From a virus, in the IMG/VR virus record IMGVR_UViG_3300027847_001471, positions 1 through 32,869 of that record: a stretch of 32,869 bases of DNA. The stretch is one strand, 5' to 3'. The position numbers and the translations under genes were made by a program. This document shows, piece after piece, positions 1-5,935 of this stretch. The notes under the pieces are model-generated. The model was not told the origin of the DNA and did no database searches. It worked only from the letters and a program-made list of their open reading frames with translations. Every line of letters begins with the position of its first letter. Position 1 is the first letter of the stretch.

Positions 1-164
1 ATCCGCAGGGCGGTGCGCCATTTCCAGCCGGCACGCGGGTGGGCGGCTACTACTGCCAGATCCAGGCGCAGATCCTCTGCACGGGTGCCAGCTACGGCTG
101 GCTCGTGGGCGTCATCGGTGCGCGTGCTGGCTACCTGCTGCGCATTGGCCAGGAGCTGCCCCAC
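1..164. repeat. Left copy of 164-bp terminal direct repeat
   Basis: Bases 1-164 recur at 32706-32869 with two substitutions, at 35 (G here, C in the right copy) and 38 (G here, C in the right copy). Both fall in third codon positions of the exonuclease gene and change neither residue (Thr, Arg). The repeat shows that the sequence closes on itself: either the contig of a circularly permuted or circular genome, or true terminal redundancy. Confidence 0.95.
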
Positions 165-560
165 AGCACCTGGCGCCAGCTGCGCATCGAGGCTGACGAG
201 CAGCTGCACTCCACCATCGAGGCGGCCGTGGCCGCATTCTGGTCGCAGTATGTCGAGCCGCGCGAGCCGCCGCCGCTGCTGGGCAAGGGTGATCTGCGAG
301 CGCTCAAAGCTGCCTACAGGCAGCACGCTGACGGCCGCACCATCGAGCTGCCAGACGGCGAGGCATTTGCGCAGGCGCTCGACCAGGCGCGCAAAGAGGC
401 CAAGGCACAAAAGGCCACCGGCGAAGACGCAGAGGCGTGGCTGCGCCGCGCCATGGGCGACGCAGAGGCCGCCGATTGCGGGCCCTACAGGGTGACATCG
501 AAGACAAACAAGCGGGGCGTGCGCCCCATAAGGATCCGCCACACGGGAGGCGCAGAGTGA
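1..560 (+). CDS. YqaJ/lambda-type exonuclease, C-terminal part (continues from right end)
   Basis: This is the downstream part of a 5'-3' alkaline exonuclease whose start lies at 32279. It is read from the codon at position 3. Joined across the repeat, the protein is 328 aa, a plausible length for the YqaJ viral recombinase family. The Tyr-Tyr-Cys-Gln-x-Gln segment just inside the left end matches the conserved late motif of the family. The region after about base 290 is a charged, Ala/Lys-rich tail with no motif I recognise. The stop codon overlaps the GTG start of the RecT gene, so the two are translationally coupled. Such exonucleases resect double-strand ends to give 3' single strands for the annealing partner. 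Confidence 0.9.
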   Translation, partial: PQGGAPFPAGTRVGGYYCQIQAQILCTGASYGWLVGVIGARAGYLLRIGQELPHSTWRQLRIEADEQLHSTIEAAVAAFWSQYVEPREPPPLLGKGDLRALKAAYRQHADGRTIELPDGEAFAQALDQARKEAKAQKATGEDAEAWLRRAMGDAEAADCGPYRVTSKTNKRGVRPIRIRHTGGAE

Positions 561-1300
561 GCACCACGATCGTCGAGTACATGGATCGCCCGGCATGGCA
601 CGAGCGTGTAAACGGTGCGCTCATGGGCGTCATGTCATCGCAGGCGTTCACCGCAGGATGCCTTGCCGCGCTATCAGACGATCGCCTGCGCCAGTGCACG
701 GCCGAATCACTGGGCTCGGCGTTCCTCAAATGCGCCAGCCTGGGCCTGCACCCAGGCCCGCAGCAGCTGGTCAGCCTGATCCCGCGTCGCGGTGAGGTCA
801 CGGTCATGCTGGGCTGGCGCGGGATCGCGTGCCTATTTCAGCGCCTGCCGCACGTGCTGGACGTGACGGCGGTGCTTGTCCACATTGACGATCCCTTTTC
901 GATCGACGCAGCCGGCCAGGTGCAGCACCAGCGCGATCCATTCGATCGCGAGGTGACCAGCCCAGACAACTGCCGTGGCGGCTACCTGCGGATCGAGCAC
1001 ACTGACGGGCGGGTCAAATACCACGTGACCAGCGTGCGCAAGATCAACGAAAACAAGCAGGCCGCAGGTAACTCCAGCGTCTGGCGCACATACTTCGCGC
1101 CCATGGCGCTCAAGACGATCTACCGCGACGCATGGGCGCGCGCTGCCGTCAGCTTTGAGCCGTCAGGCCCGCAGGCGCAGCACATCCTGGCCGCTGAGCT
1201 GCACGAGCGCGAGGTCAATGATGAGAGCCCAGCCAGGGTAAACGCGCCCCAGGCTGCAACCTCACCGGCCACCGCTGCGATCAGCTACACTGAGCCCTGA
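557..1300 (+). CDS. recT: RecT-family single-strand annealing protein
   Basis: A 247-aa RecT-type annealase that would load on the 3' strands made by the upstream exonuclease and pair them with homologous DNA. The family core is visible: an ASLGLHPGPQQ segment, then SLIPRRGEVTVMLGWRG, matching the RecT 'LGLxP...Y/LIP...GY/WRG' signature. The C-terminus (about the last 30 residues) is Ala/Pro-rich. The start is GTG at 557, overlapping the exonuclease stop (GTGA) and preceded by GGGAGG six bases upstream. A longer reading of the same frame, from 437, lies inside the exonuclease gene and is rejected. It is the last gene of the plus-strand operon and is followed by a strong hairpin. Confidence 0.92.
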   Translation: MSTTIVEYMDRPAWHERVNGALMGVMSSQAFTAGCLAALSDDRLRQCTAESLGSAFLKCASLGLHPGPQQLVSLIPRRGEVTVMLGWRGIACLFQRLPHVLDVTAVLVHIDDPFSIDAAGQVQHQRDPFDREVTSPDNCRGGYLRIEHTDGRVKYHVTSVRKINENKQAAGNSSVWRTYFAPMALKTIYRDAWARAAVSFEPSGPQAQHILAAELHEREVNDESPARVNAPQAATSPATAAISYTEP

Positions 1301-1356
1301 TGCGCGGGGCGTGACTCGTTGCCGCAGCAGTCGCCCCAGACGCACCGCGCAAAGGT

Positions 1357-1389
1357 AAGGCAGGGTCAGGCAATGCCTGGCCCTGCCTT
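1357..1389. terminator. Bidirectional terminator-like hairpin between convergent genes
   Basis: An inverted repeat with arms AAGGCAGGG and CCCTGCCTT encloses CAGGCA-A-TGCCTG; the only unmatched pair is a T-G wobble. It sits between the convergent ends of recT (1300) and the small HTH gene (1397). Short T runs follow on both strands. It has the same CAGGCA-N-TGCCTG core as four hairpins at 2379, 2830, 3152 and 5029. Confidence 0.8.
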
Positions 1390-1396
1390 GTTGCGC

Positions 1397-1579
1397 CTAG
1401 TGCTTGGCGCGCCAGCGCGCGGCCAGCTCGGCAATAAACGCACGCGCGTCCACCTCTGGCAGCGCCGCGAGCAGCGCGGCCACCTCGGCCACGTTGGGCG
1501 AGCGCTGCCCGCTCACCCAGTTGCTGACGCGCCGGGGCGTCACGCCGATCCGCGCCGCTATCTGTGCAGGCTTGTCCAT
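1397..1579 (-). CDS. Small Cro-like helix-turn-helix regulator
   Basis: A 60-aa protein that is almost entirely a helix-turn-helix domain. Residues 5-30 read QIAARIGVTPRRVSNWVSG, the XRE/Cro type of recognition unit. The ATG at 1579 has a good GAGGTGG site three bases upstream. A longer reading to 1672 has an Arg-rich, non-helical N-terminus and is rejected. The gene has its own promoter (1604-1632) containing a GACGCGC operator-like sequence, so autoregulation is likely. Its position next to the other HTH gene, convergent with the recombination operon, fits a Cro- or repressor-type switch protein. Which of the two regulators binds the shared operator cannot be told from sequence. Confidence 0.8.
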   Translation of the reverse strand: MDKPAQIAARIGVTPRRVSNWVSGQRSPNVAEVAALLAALPEVDARAFIAELAARWRAKH

Positions 1580-1603
1580 CAGCCACCTCACTGTGCTGCC
1601 CGC

Positions 1604-1632
1604 ACAGTAGCGACGCGCTCTGCGCCTAGCAA
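1604..1632 (-). promoter_or_regulatory. Sigma-70-like promoter for small HTH gene
   Basis: On the minus strand: -35 TTGCTA (1632-1627), 17-base spacer, -10 TACTGT (1609-1604). The spacer holds GACGCGCTCTGCGCC (plus-strand reading, 1612-1626), a variant of the operator found in the promoters at 3466 and 5348. The identical -10 box and operator placement support a shared regulator. Confidence 0.7.
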
Positions 1633-1635
1633 GGT

Positions 1636-1866
1636 TCACGGTGCCACCGTGGCGACCACCCGCGCAGGCCACACGAGCTGCACCAGCGCAGGCGGCTCAA
1701 AGCGCTGGCTGTAACCGCAGGTGTCGCACACGTCGTCGCCGCCGTCGTCGCACACATCGATCCAGGCGCCACGCACGTCAACGCCCAGGGCGCGCCCCAC
1801 GATCACCAGCAGCGCATCCTGGCTGATCACGATCTTGCGCTCCTCTATGCCGTGCACGGCGCTCAC
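1636..1866 (-). CDS. Small CxxC protein, unknown function
   Basis: A 76-aa acidic protein. Residues about 39-50 contain Cys-Asp-Asp-Gly-Gly-Asp-Asp-Val-Cys-Asp-Thr-Cys, which could bind a metal ion, but only three cysteines are present. GTG at 1866 overlaps the stop of the upstream HTH gene (GTGA), so it is probably translated with it. Its last codons overlap the upstream edge of the promoter for the small HTH gene. I do not recognise a family. It could be an accessory factor to the regulator it is coupled to, but that rests only on position. Confidence 0.6.
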   Translation of the reverse strand: MSAVHGIEERKIVISQDALLVIVGRALGVDVRGAWIDVCDDGGDDVCDTCGYSQRFEPPALVQLVWPARVVATVAP

Positions 1867-2330
1867 GGCGCCGCCGCCCCGTTGTGCCAGGTGCCAGCGT
1901 CCCAGCCGGCCACCACGGTGCCCAGGCGCTCAAGCCTGCCACGGTTGTCGGTGGTGGCAAAAGCCACGCCCGACTCCCAGTTGCGGATACAGCCCTCGCT
2001 GACGCCCAGGCTGCGGCCGAATTGCTCGGCCGTCGCGGCCAGCTCTTCCACGCGCAGCCTGTGGACCATGCCCGCCCAGTGCGCAAGCGCATATCCGCTG
2101 GCGCCAGAGCGATCCAGGGCGCGCCTGCGCTTCATCAGCGAGCTGCCCGACAGCCGCCGCCCTGAGCCATACGCCAGCGGCGCAGGCGCCGCGTCCACGG
2201 CGGGCAGGGTCAGCTGCCCGGCGGCCTGCTCGTGAGGCGCCAGCGCCTCGGCCACGGCCACGATCCCAGCGGCCAACTGCACCAGCGCCGCGCCCAGCCG
2301 GGCGTGCCCGGCCTCGTTACTCTCGATCAT
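1863..2330 (-). CDS. XRE-type HTH transcriptional regulator
   Basis: A 155-aa protein with a C-terminal helix-turn-helix: residues 98-120 contain EQFGRSLGVSEGCIRNWESG. The N-terminal 80 residues are Ala-rich without recognisable motifs. The start ATG at 2330 has GAGG six bases upstream; ATG at 2342 is possible. This is a candidate phage repressor or antirepressor. Without an integrase in the genome, lysogenic control is uncertain and it may simply time early transcription. It overlaps the 76-aa CxxC gene downstream and is preceded by one of the repeated hairpins. Confidence 0.7.
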   Translation of the reverse strand: MIESNEAGHARLGAALVQLAAGIVAVAEALAPHEQAAGQLTLPAVDAAPAPLAYGSGRRLSGSSLMKRRRALDRSGASGYALAHWAGMVHRLRVEELAATAEQFGRSLGVSEGCIRNWESGVAFATTDNRGRLERLGTVVAGWDAGTWHNGAAAP

Positions 2331-2378
2331 TCTCAACCTCATTGCCCCAGCCGCCGCCCCATGCGCCGGCACCCACAA

Positions 2379-2406
2379 AGCCCGCACAGGCAGTGCCTGG
2401 CGGGCT
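2379..2406 (-). terminator. Repeated hairpin element, copy 2
   Basis: Minus-strand stem AGCCCGC ... GCGGGCT closes a CAGGCA-N-TGCCTG core with a single bulged base, followed by TTT. A longer homologous block (about 2369-2425) adds outer arms CACCCAC/GTGGGTG. It lies between the DUF3846-like gene and the HTH gene, where it could terminate or attenuate read-through. Confidence 0.7.
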
Positions 2407-2429
2407 GGTGGGCTCGTGGTGGGTGCGCG

Positions 2430-2783
2430 TCAGGCCAGCTCGCCCACCGGGATCACCAGGGCAGGCCCAACGATCCAGATCGCAGACTCAACCAGCAGTG
2501 TGGCAAGCGGGTTGAGGTCGAGCCCCTTGCTGCGCCCGTCTTCGTCAACGAGCATCACAAGCCGCTCACCGCCCTGCTGGTAACGCTCAGCCAGCGGCAC
2601 CGCCTCAACATAGCCGCCCACCGCTGCCTGCATCTCAGCCAGGGTGAGCCGATCGCCTGCCGGCACGATGAGACCAGACGGACCAGACGGGCGCAGCAGC
2701 GGAAACCCGCCCATGTCATCGATCCCGCCAACGATCGCCAGCGCGGCAGCGTCTGCCGGGTTTTGATTGCTCTGCTTGTCCAT
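2430..2783 (-). CDS. DUF3846-like small protein
   Basis: A 117-aa protein whose C-terminal two-thirds match the DUF3846 pattern: AAVGGYVEAVPL (about residues 53-65), a 'LVMLVDEDGRSKGLDLNPLA' stretch (75-94) and a closing 'IVGPALVIP'. Proteins of this family are common in phages and plasmids; their biochemical role is unknown to me. The ATG at 2783 follows GAGGAG at a normal distance. A hairpin copy stands on each side, so it forms a separate unit in the small-gene block. Confidence 0.7.
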   Translation of the reverse strand: MDKQSNQNPADAAALAIVGGIDDMGGFPLLRPSGPSGLIVPAGDRLTLAEMQAAVGGYVEAVPLAERYQQGGERLVMLVDEDGRSKGLDLNPLATLLVESAIWIVGPALVIPVGELA

Positions 2784-2829
2784 GCCTCATCTCCTCGCCG
2801 CCCCAGCGGCCGTGTGGTTGCACCCACAA

Positions 2830-2857
2830 AGCCCGCTCAGGCAGTGCCTGGCGGGCT
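2830..2857 (-). terminator. Repeated hairpin element, copy 3
   Basis: The stem-loop matches copy 4 exactly across its stem and core: AGCCCGC, bulged base, CAGGCA-N-TGCCTG, GCGGGCT (plus strand), with TTT following on the minus strand. It begins about 20 bases past the stop codon of the 78-aa gene ending at 2878. Confidence 0.72.
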
Positions 2858-2877
2858 GGTGGGCTCGTGGTGGTGGG

Positions 2878-3114
2878 CTAGCTGCCGAGCACACGGCCGC
2901 GAGCGTTGAGAGCGTCGATCGCCAGGCCCCAGATCCGCCGCAGCGCGCAGTTCCCGTTGGCCTCGTGGGGGAGACCAGCGATGCGATAGTTGTTATCCAG
3001 AACCAGCGCGGCCAGCTCGATGTCGTCGCAGGTCATTGTGGGGGCCTCGTCGGTGACCCGGCGGCAGGCGCTGATCTTGCGGATAAGCTCTTGGGTGAAA
3101 GTCTCGGTGGTCAT
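2878..3114 (-). CDS. Small protein of unknown function
   Basis: A 78-aa protein starting METHT-like (Met-Thr-Thr-Glu-Thr) at ATG 3114, with GGAG seven bases upstream. It contains TCDDIELAALVLDNNYRIAG and a central RRIWGLAIDALN, predicted to be mainly helical. I do not recognise a family. The longer reading to 3330 runs through the hairpin element and the next gene and is rejected. It stands between hairpin copies 3 and 4 in the small-gene block. Confidence 0.6.
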   Translation of the reverse strand: MTTETFTQELIRKISACRRVTDEAPTMTCDDIELAALVLDNNYRIAGLPHEANGNCALRRIWGLAIDALNARGRVLGS

Positions 3115-3151
3115 CTTCGCTCTCCGGTGGGTCTGGTTGTTGCACCCACAA

Positions 3152-3179
3152 AGCCCGCTCAGGCAGTGCCTGGCGGGCT
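3152..3179 (-). terminator. Repeated hairpin element, copy 4
   Basis: Same stem and core as copy 3 with TTT following on the minus strand. The wider homologous block covers about 3142-3198 and ends at the stop codon of the gene at 3200. Confidence 0.72.
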
Positions 3180-3199
3180 GGTGGGCTCGTGGTGGGTGT

Positions 3200-3427
3200 C
3201 TACTGGCCGCGCTGGGCAGCCGCCTCGCGCTGAACCAGCCACGCCGGCTGCGCCCGCTCGGCCAGCGCGTGCCGGATCCACTTGTTAAGCTGCAAGCGCC
3301 GCGAAGCCGCCAGCTCGCTGTCAGCGCCACAGCTCTCGATGGCTGCGCGCAGCCGGGCGGCTGCGTCCTGCACGGTGTTCACATTCTGCACCGCCGCCGG
3401 TATTTTCACGTTCAAGTCGCTCATCAT
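3200..3427 (-). CDS. Small protein behind regulated promoter A, unknown function
   Basis: A 75-aa, Ala/Arg-rich, probably all-helical protein. Two consecutive ATG codons (3427, 3424) follow CAGGGGCGAG; either may be used. No family recognised. Its promoter and 5' leader are near-duplicates of those of the gene at 5079-5309, and both proteins are about 75 aa and open with Met-Met, although I see no clear similarity between the proteins. Expression is probably controlled by the GACGCGC operator and by a leader hairpin that sits just before the ribosome site. Confidence 0.6.
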   Translation of the reverse strand: MMSDLNVKIPAAVQNVNTVQDAAARLRAAIESCGADSELAASRRLQLNKWIRHALAERAQPAWLVQREAAAQRGQ

Positions 3428-3547
3428 CTCGCCCCTGGTCTGGGTGGGAATCTCCCCACACCCAGACAGTACAAAACGACGCGCAGCGCGTCAACAGTAA
3501 AGCACCCGCAGCGCGTAAAACACGCCAGCAGTCTAGCGGTTAGGCGC
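3422..3547 (-). repeat. Duplicated promoter-leader block, copy A
   Basis: About 125 bases here are highly similar to 5304-5428. Shared, in transcription order: a CGCCTAACCGCTAGACTG segment, operator(s), the -35/-10 promoter, a leader hairpin (GTCTGGGT ... ACCCAGAC) and CCAGG(G/A)GCGAG-ATGATG. The hairpin arms are identical in the two copies while the loops differ, as expected if structure is kept. Confidence 0.85.
3466..3494 (-). promoter_or_regulatory. Promoter A with palindromic operator
   Basis: On the minus strand: -35 TTGACG (3494-3489), 17-base spacer, -10 TACTGT (3471-3466). The perfect 15-base palindrome GACGCGCAGCGCGTC (3478-3492) covers the -35 and most of the spacer, a typical repressor position. 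A second, 13/15 match lies at 3503-3517. Confidence 0.82.
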
Positions 3548-3563
3548 CCCGCTACGGGGCGCC
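3543..3563 (-). terminator. Perfect 9-bp GC hairpin after the SprT-like gene
   Basis: GGCGCCCCG and CGGGGCGCC are separated by three bases, just downstream (minus strand) of the SprT-like gene stop at 3571. There is no U tract, so it may protect or attenuate rather than terminate; with promoter A next, insulation is plausible. Confidence 0.55.
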
Positions 3564-3570
3564 GTGCCGA

Positions 3571-4983
3571 TCAGTCCAGGTCGAGGCCAGCGAACCGCGC
3601 CGATCGCGCCGGCGCCCTGGCCCTGCGCGACGGTGCGGGCACGTCGTCGAGGTCCAGCCGCGAGGCCCTGACCGAGCGCTGCGCTGCGGCAGGCGCTGCC
3701 AGCACACCGGCGCGGCGGGCCTCGGCCAGGGCGAACCGGCCAGGCGCGCGCAGCTGGTGCGTGCCGCAGTAGCCGCGAACGGTGTCCTCGACGGCGTTCA
3801 TGTCATGCGCGGCGGTGTCGGTGGTGCAGCCGGGCAGGGCCAGCTCCATCAGGTGCCGCAGGGTGGCGGTGCCAGCGGCCACGCCCTCAAAGGCAGGCGA
3901 CGGCAGCGCTGTGCGCTCAGCGGCGCGGCGGGTGCGCGTCGCCGCGCTGGCGCCGTAGCGGTTTTGCACGCCCTGACCCTCAACCACGCCCAGATCCGCA
4001 GCCTCACCCAGCCCAGCGGCGCGGGCGTTGGCGGTGCGCTGCGCTTGCGCCTCAGCAGCAGCAGCCTCACGCGCGGCAGCCTCGCGGCGGGCCACGCGCG
4101 CGGCGGCCTCGGCGGCCTCACGGGCCTGGCGGGTGGCCTCCTCAGCCGCCGCACGGGCCTGGCGCGCACGCTCGTCACGCTCAGCCCTGAGCAGCGCGGC
4201 GCGCTCGACGGCGCCTGCGTCATCCTCGCCCGTGCGGCTGACAGGCACACCGGCGAGCTGGCAAAGCTCGAAGCCCTCAGCCATCACCACCGTGGTGCGG
4301 CTGTGCACGCCCAGGCCCTCGCACACCGGGCACAGCGGTGTGGCCTGCGCCGCCCAGGTGCGCGTCATGCGCACCTTGAACCCGCAGCCGTCGGTCAGGC
4401 ACTCGGCCTTGAGCATGCGGGTGCTCTGGCGGCGGCGCTGCGAGTCATGCGCAGCGAAGTCGACGCCCGCGTGCGGGTAGTCACCGAGCTGCCCAGCCCA
4501 GCGGCTGATGTGGCCGCGCAGCTTGGTGCCGTCAGGCCCCGTGGCGATCGTGGCGCTGGTGAGCGGGCGGGCCAGGCCCAGCGGCTTGGCCAGCCGCGCG
4601 AAGCGCGGGCCATGGCCTGCGCCAGGTGCCCAGCTGTGCAGCGTGGCGTGCATCAGCTCGTGCATCAGCACCAGCAGCACGGTGGGGGCGTCATCCATCT
4701 TGGGCGAGATCCAGATCTCAAAGCTGGCGTCAGCGCTGCTCTGCGGGTAGACGCACTCACCGCGCACGCGGTTGCGGATCCCGCCTGACGGGTTGCTGCA
4801 TGCGACGCGCAGGTTGGCGGGCATGCATGGCAGCGGCTCGTCACTGCCGCCCACGCGCTGATCCATGTCAGGAAACGCGATCGACGGGGATCCCATCACC
4901 ATGATCTCGTGGTCGATCTGCCCGCGCATCAGCTCAACCGCCGCCGTCAACCAGGCTTCTCGTGTGGTGTGGATCTTGCTCAT
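3571..4983 (-). CDS. SprT-like zinc metallopeptidase with zinc ribbon and coiled coil
   Basis: A 470-aa protein. Residues 108-112 are HELMH, the HExxH zinc site, and GHGPRF supplies a third ligand (His124), as in SprT/Spartan proteins. Cys195, Cys200, Cys218 and Cys221 form the following zinc ribbon. Residues about 257-325 are a long Ala/Arg/Glu-rich predicted coiled coil, and the last 130 residues are basic and low in motifs. SprT proteins in bacteria and phages are usually much shorter, so the C-terminal half is an extension. Spartan relatives cleave proteins crosslinked to DNA; here the substrate is unknown. The start is ATG at 4983 with GAGGGG seven bases upstream; the open frame continues upstream to 5487 but across a hairpin and another gene. 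Confidence 0.82.
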   Translation of the reverse strand: MSKIHTTREAWLTAAVELMRGQIDHEIMVMGSPSIAFPDMDQRVGGSDEPLPCMPANLRVACSNPSGGIRNRVRGECVYPQSSADASFEIWISPKMDDAPTVLLVLMHELMHATLHSWAPGAGHGPRFARLAKPLGLARPLTSATIATGPDGTKLRGHISRWAGQLGDYPHAGVDFAAHDSQRRRQSTRMLKAECLTDGCGFKVRMTRTWAAQATPLCPVCEGLGVHSRTTVVMAEGFELCQLAGVPVSRTGEDDAGAVERAALLRAERDERARQARAAAEEATRQAREAAEAAARVARREAAAREAAAAEAQAQRTANARAAGLGEAADLGVVEGQGVQNRYGASAATRTRRAAERTALPSPAFEGVAAGTATLRHLMELALPGCTTDTAAHDMNAVEDTVRGYCGTHQLRAPGRFALAEARRAGVLAAPAAAQRSVRASRLDLDDVPAPSRRARAPARSARFAGLDLD

Positions 4984-5028
4984 CGTGCCGCCCCTCGCCG
5001 CCCCAGCGGCTGTAACTTGCACCTGAAA

Positions 5029-5056
5029 AGCCCGCTCAGGCAGTGCCTGGCGGGCT
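5029..5056 (-). terminator. Repeated hairpin element, copy 5
   Basis: Same stem and core as the other copies, with the longest T run of the set (TTTT, then CAGG) on the minus strand. It sits between the 76-aa gene ending at 5079 and the SprT-like gene starting at 4983, and so may reduce SprT expression from promoter B. Confidence 0.75.
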
Positions 5057-5078
5057 GGTGGGGTTGTGGTGGGTGCGG

Positions 5079-5309
5079 CTAGCGCGGCCAATAGATAACG
5101 CCGGCCTCGGTGGCGGCCTGGGCCTGCGCGCGCACCAGCTCGGCGTGGCGCGCCATCACCAGCCCTGACACGCGGGCGACAACCTGCGCGCGCTTGCTGT
5201 CGGCGGGCACCGCCTGCGCCTCCACGGCCAGCGCCTGCACCGTCGCCGCGCAGGCGAATAGGTCCATCGTGGGCGCCCGAAAAATAATCGTGGTCAGGTT
5301 CTGCATCAT
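5079..5309 (-). CDS. Small protein behind regulated promoter B, unknown function
   Basis: A 76-aa, mainly helical, Ala/Val-rich protein. Two adjacent ATG codons (5309, 5306) follow AGGAGCGAG; spacing slightly favours the second. The N-terminus (QNLTTIIFRAPTMDLFACAA) is hydrophobic but too short and polar for a clear membrane span. No family recognised. It is the first gene behind promoter B and precedes the SprT-like gene, from which it is separated by a hairpin. Confidence 0.6.
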   Translation of the reverse strand: MMQNLTTIIFRAPTMDLFACAATVQALAVEAQAVPADSKRAQVVARVSGLVMARHAELVRAQAQAATEAGVIYWPR

Positions 5310-5428
5310 CTCGCTCCTGGTCTGGGTGGGATCCTCCCCACACCCAGACAGTACAAAACGACGCGCAGCGTGTAAACGTCTTTGACGCGCTGCGCGTAAA
5401 ATACCGCGACAGTCTAGCGGTTAGGCGC
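5304..5428 (-). repeat. Duplicated promoter-leader block, copy B
   Basis: Partner of 3422-3547. The leader hairpin arms (GTCTGGGT/ACCCAGAC), -10 box and double ATG are conserved; the operator region differs, with a mutated first operator and a second, inverted one. Confidence 0.85.
5348..5398 (-). promoter_or_regulatory. Promoter B with two operator-like palindromes
   Basis: On the minus strand: -35 TTTACA (5376-5371), 17-base spacer, -10 TACTGT (5353-5348). Operator-like GACGCGCAGCGTGTA lies at 5360-5374 over the spacer and -35, and GACGCGCTGCGCGTA at 5384-5398 just upstream. The second site could support cooperative binding. Confidence 0.8.
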
Positions 5429-5432
5429 GGCG

Positions 5433-5702
5433 CTAAGCCTCGCCCCAGGGCGGCACCAGCACGATCCACGTGCGCGCGGGAAACCAACCAAACAATCCGA
5501 CCAATTGGGTTGTTGGGATTGTTTGGTTGGTTTCCCGCACGTGAAGCGGCGCCACTTCAGGGTGCGGCGTGCGCGCGGGATCGTCGGGGTCGTCGCCCTC
5601 CACGATGGTCACCACGTCGCCGCGCTGGCCGCGCAGCACCACCTCTGCAACCACGTCATGCAGCGGCGCGCGCACCTCGCGCCACTCGTCGCCCTGGCTC
5701 AC
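5433..5702 (-). CDS. Last gene of the late transcript, unknown function
   Basis: An 89-aa protein with an acidic middle (EGDDPDDPARTPHPE) and an aromatic, hydrophobic end (LVGLFGWFPARTWIVLVPPW). GTG at 5702 overlaps the stop of the preceding gene (GTGA). Codons for residues about 54-77 are made of a large inverted repeat (5476-5538), and this stretch is visibly less GC-rich than the genome. The unusual composition suggests an insertion or a structural RNA constraint. No family recognised; a role in lysis or regulation would be guesswork. Confidence 0.55.
   Translation of the reverse strand: MSQGDEWREVRAPLHDVVAEVVLRGQRGDVVTIVEGDDPDDPARTPHPEVAPLHVRETNQTIPTTQLVGLFGWFPARTWIVLVPPWGEA
5467..5543. 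repeat. Long inverted repeat (23-bp arms) inside a coding region
   Basis: Arms 5476-5498 and 5516-5538 are perfect reverse complements of 23 bases around a 17-base loop. The loop contains the palindrome CCAATTGG. Each arm is bordered outside by a CACGTG palindrome (5467-5472 and 5538-5543). There is no U tract on either strand, so it is not a standard terminator. Confidence 0.9.
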
Positions 5703-5935
5703 TCCAGCTCGACGGCTACGCCCTCGCTGATCTCCAGCGTGCCAGCGTCGATCGTCACAGAGTCAGAGCGCAGACGCGCCAGCAGCTCGGCCAGGTCCAT
5801 GATCCCCACGAGCGCGATCGCGTCGGCGGCGTCACCGAACCGCGCGTCACCGGTCAGCTGCCCCAGGCCGCGCAGGAACCCAGGCACCAGCGCCGCCCAC
5901 TCGGCGGCCTGGCGCCCGTCATCATCGAGCGCCAT
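5699..5935 (-). CDS. Small acidic protein, unknown function
   Basis: A 78-aa acidic protein, rich in Ala, Asp and Leu, starting MALDDDGRQAAEW. It contains no cysteine, no membrane span and no motif I recognise. The ATG at 5935 lies inside the 3' end of the preceding lysis-type gene, and its stop overlaps the GTG of the following gene. Tight packing and clean high-GC coding pattern support it as real. It may belong to the end of the lysis module. Confidence 0.6.
   Translation of the reverse strand: MALDDDGRQAAEWAALVPGFLRGLGQLTGDARFGDAADAIALVGIMDLAELLARLRSDSVTIDAGTLEISEGVAVELE

Noticed and set aside
4986-5487. The open frame of the SprT-like protein continuing upstream to 5487
   Set aside because: It crosses a hairpin element, the whole 76-aa gene and promoter B; the Arg/Gly/Ala-rich translation is typical of the wrong frame, and ATG 4983 has a good ribosome site.
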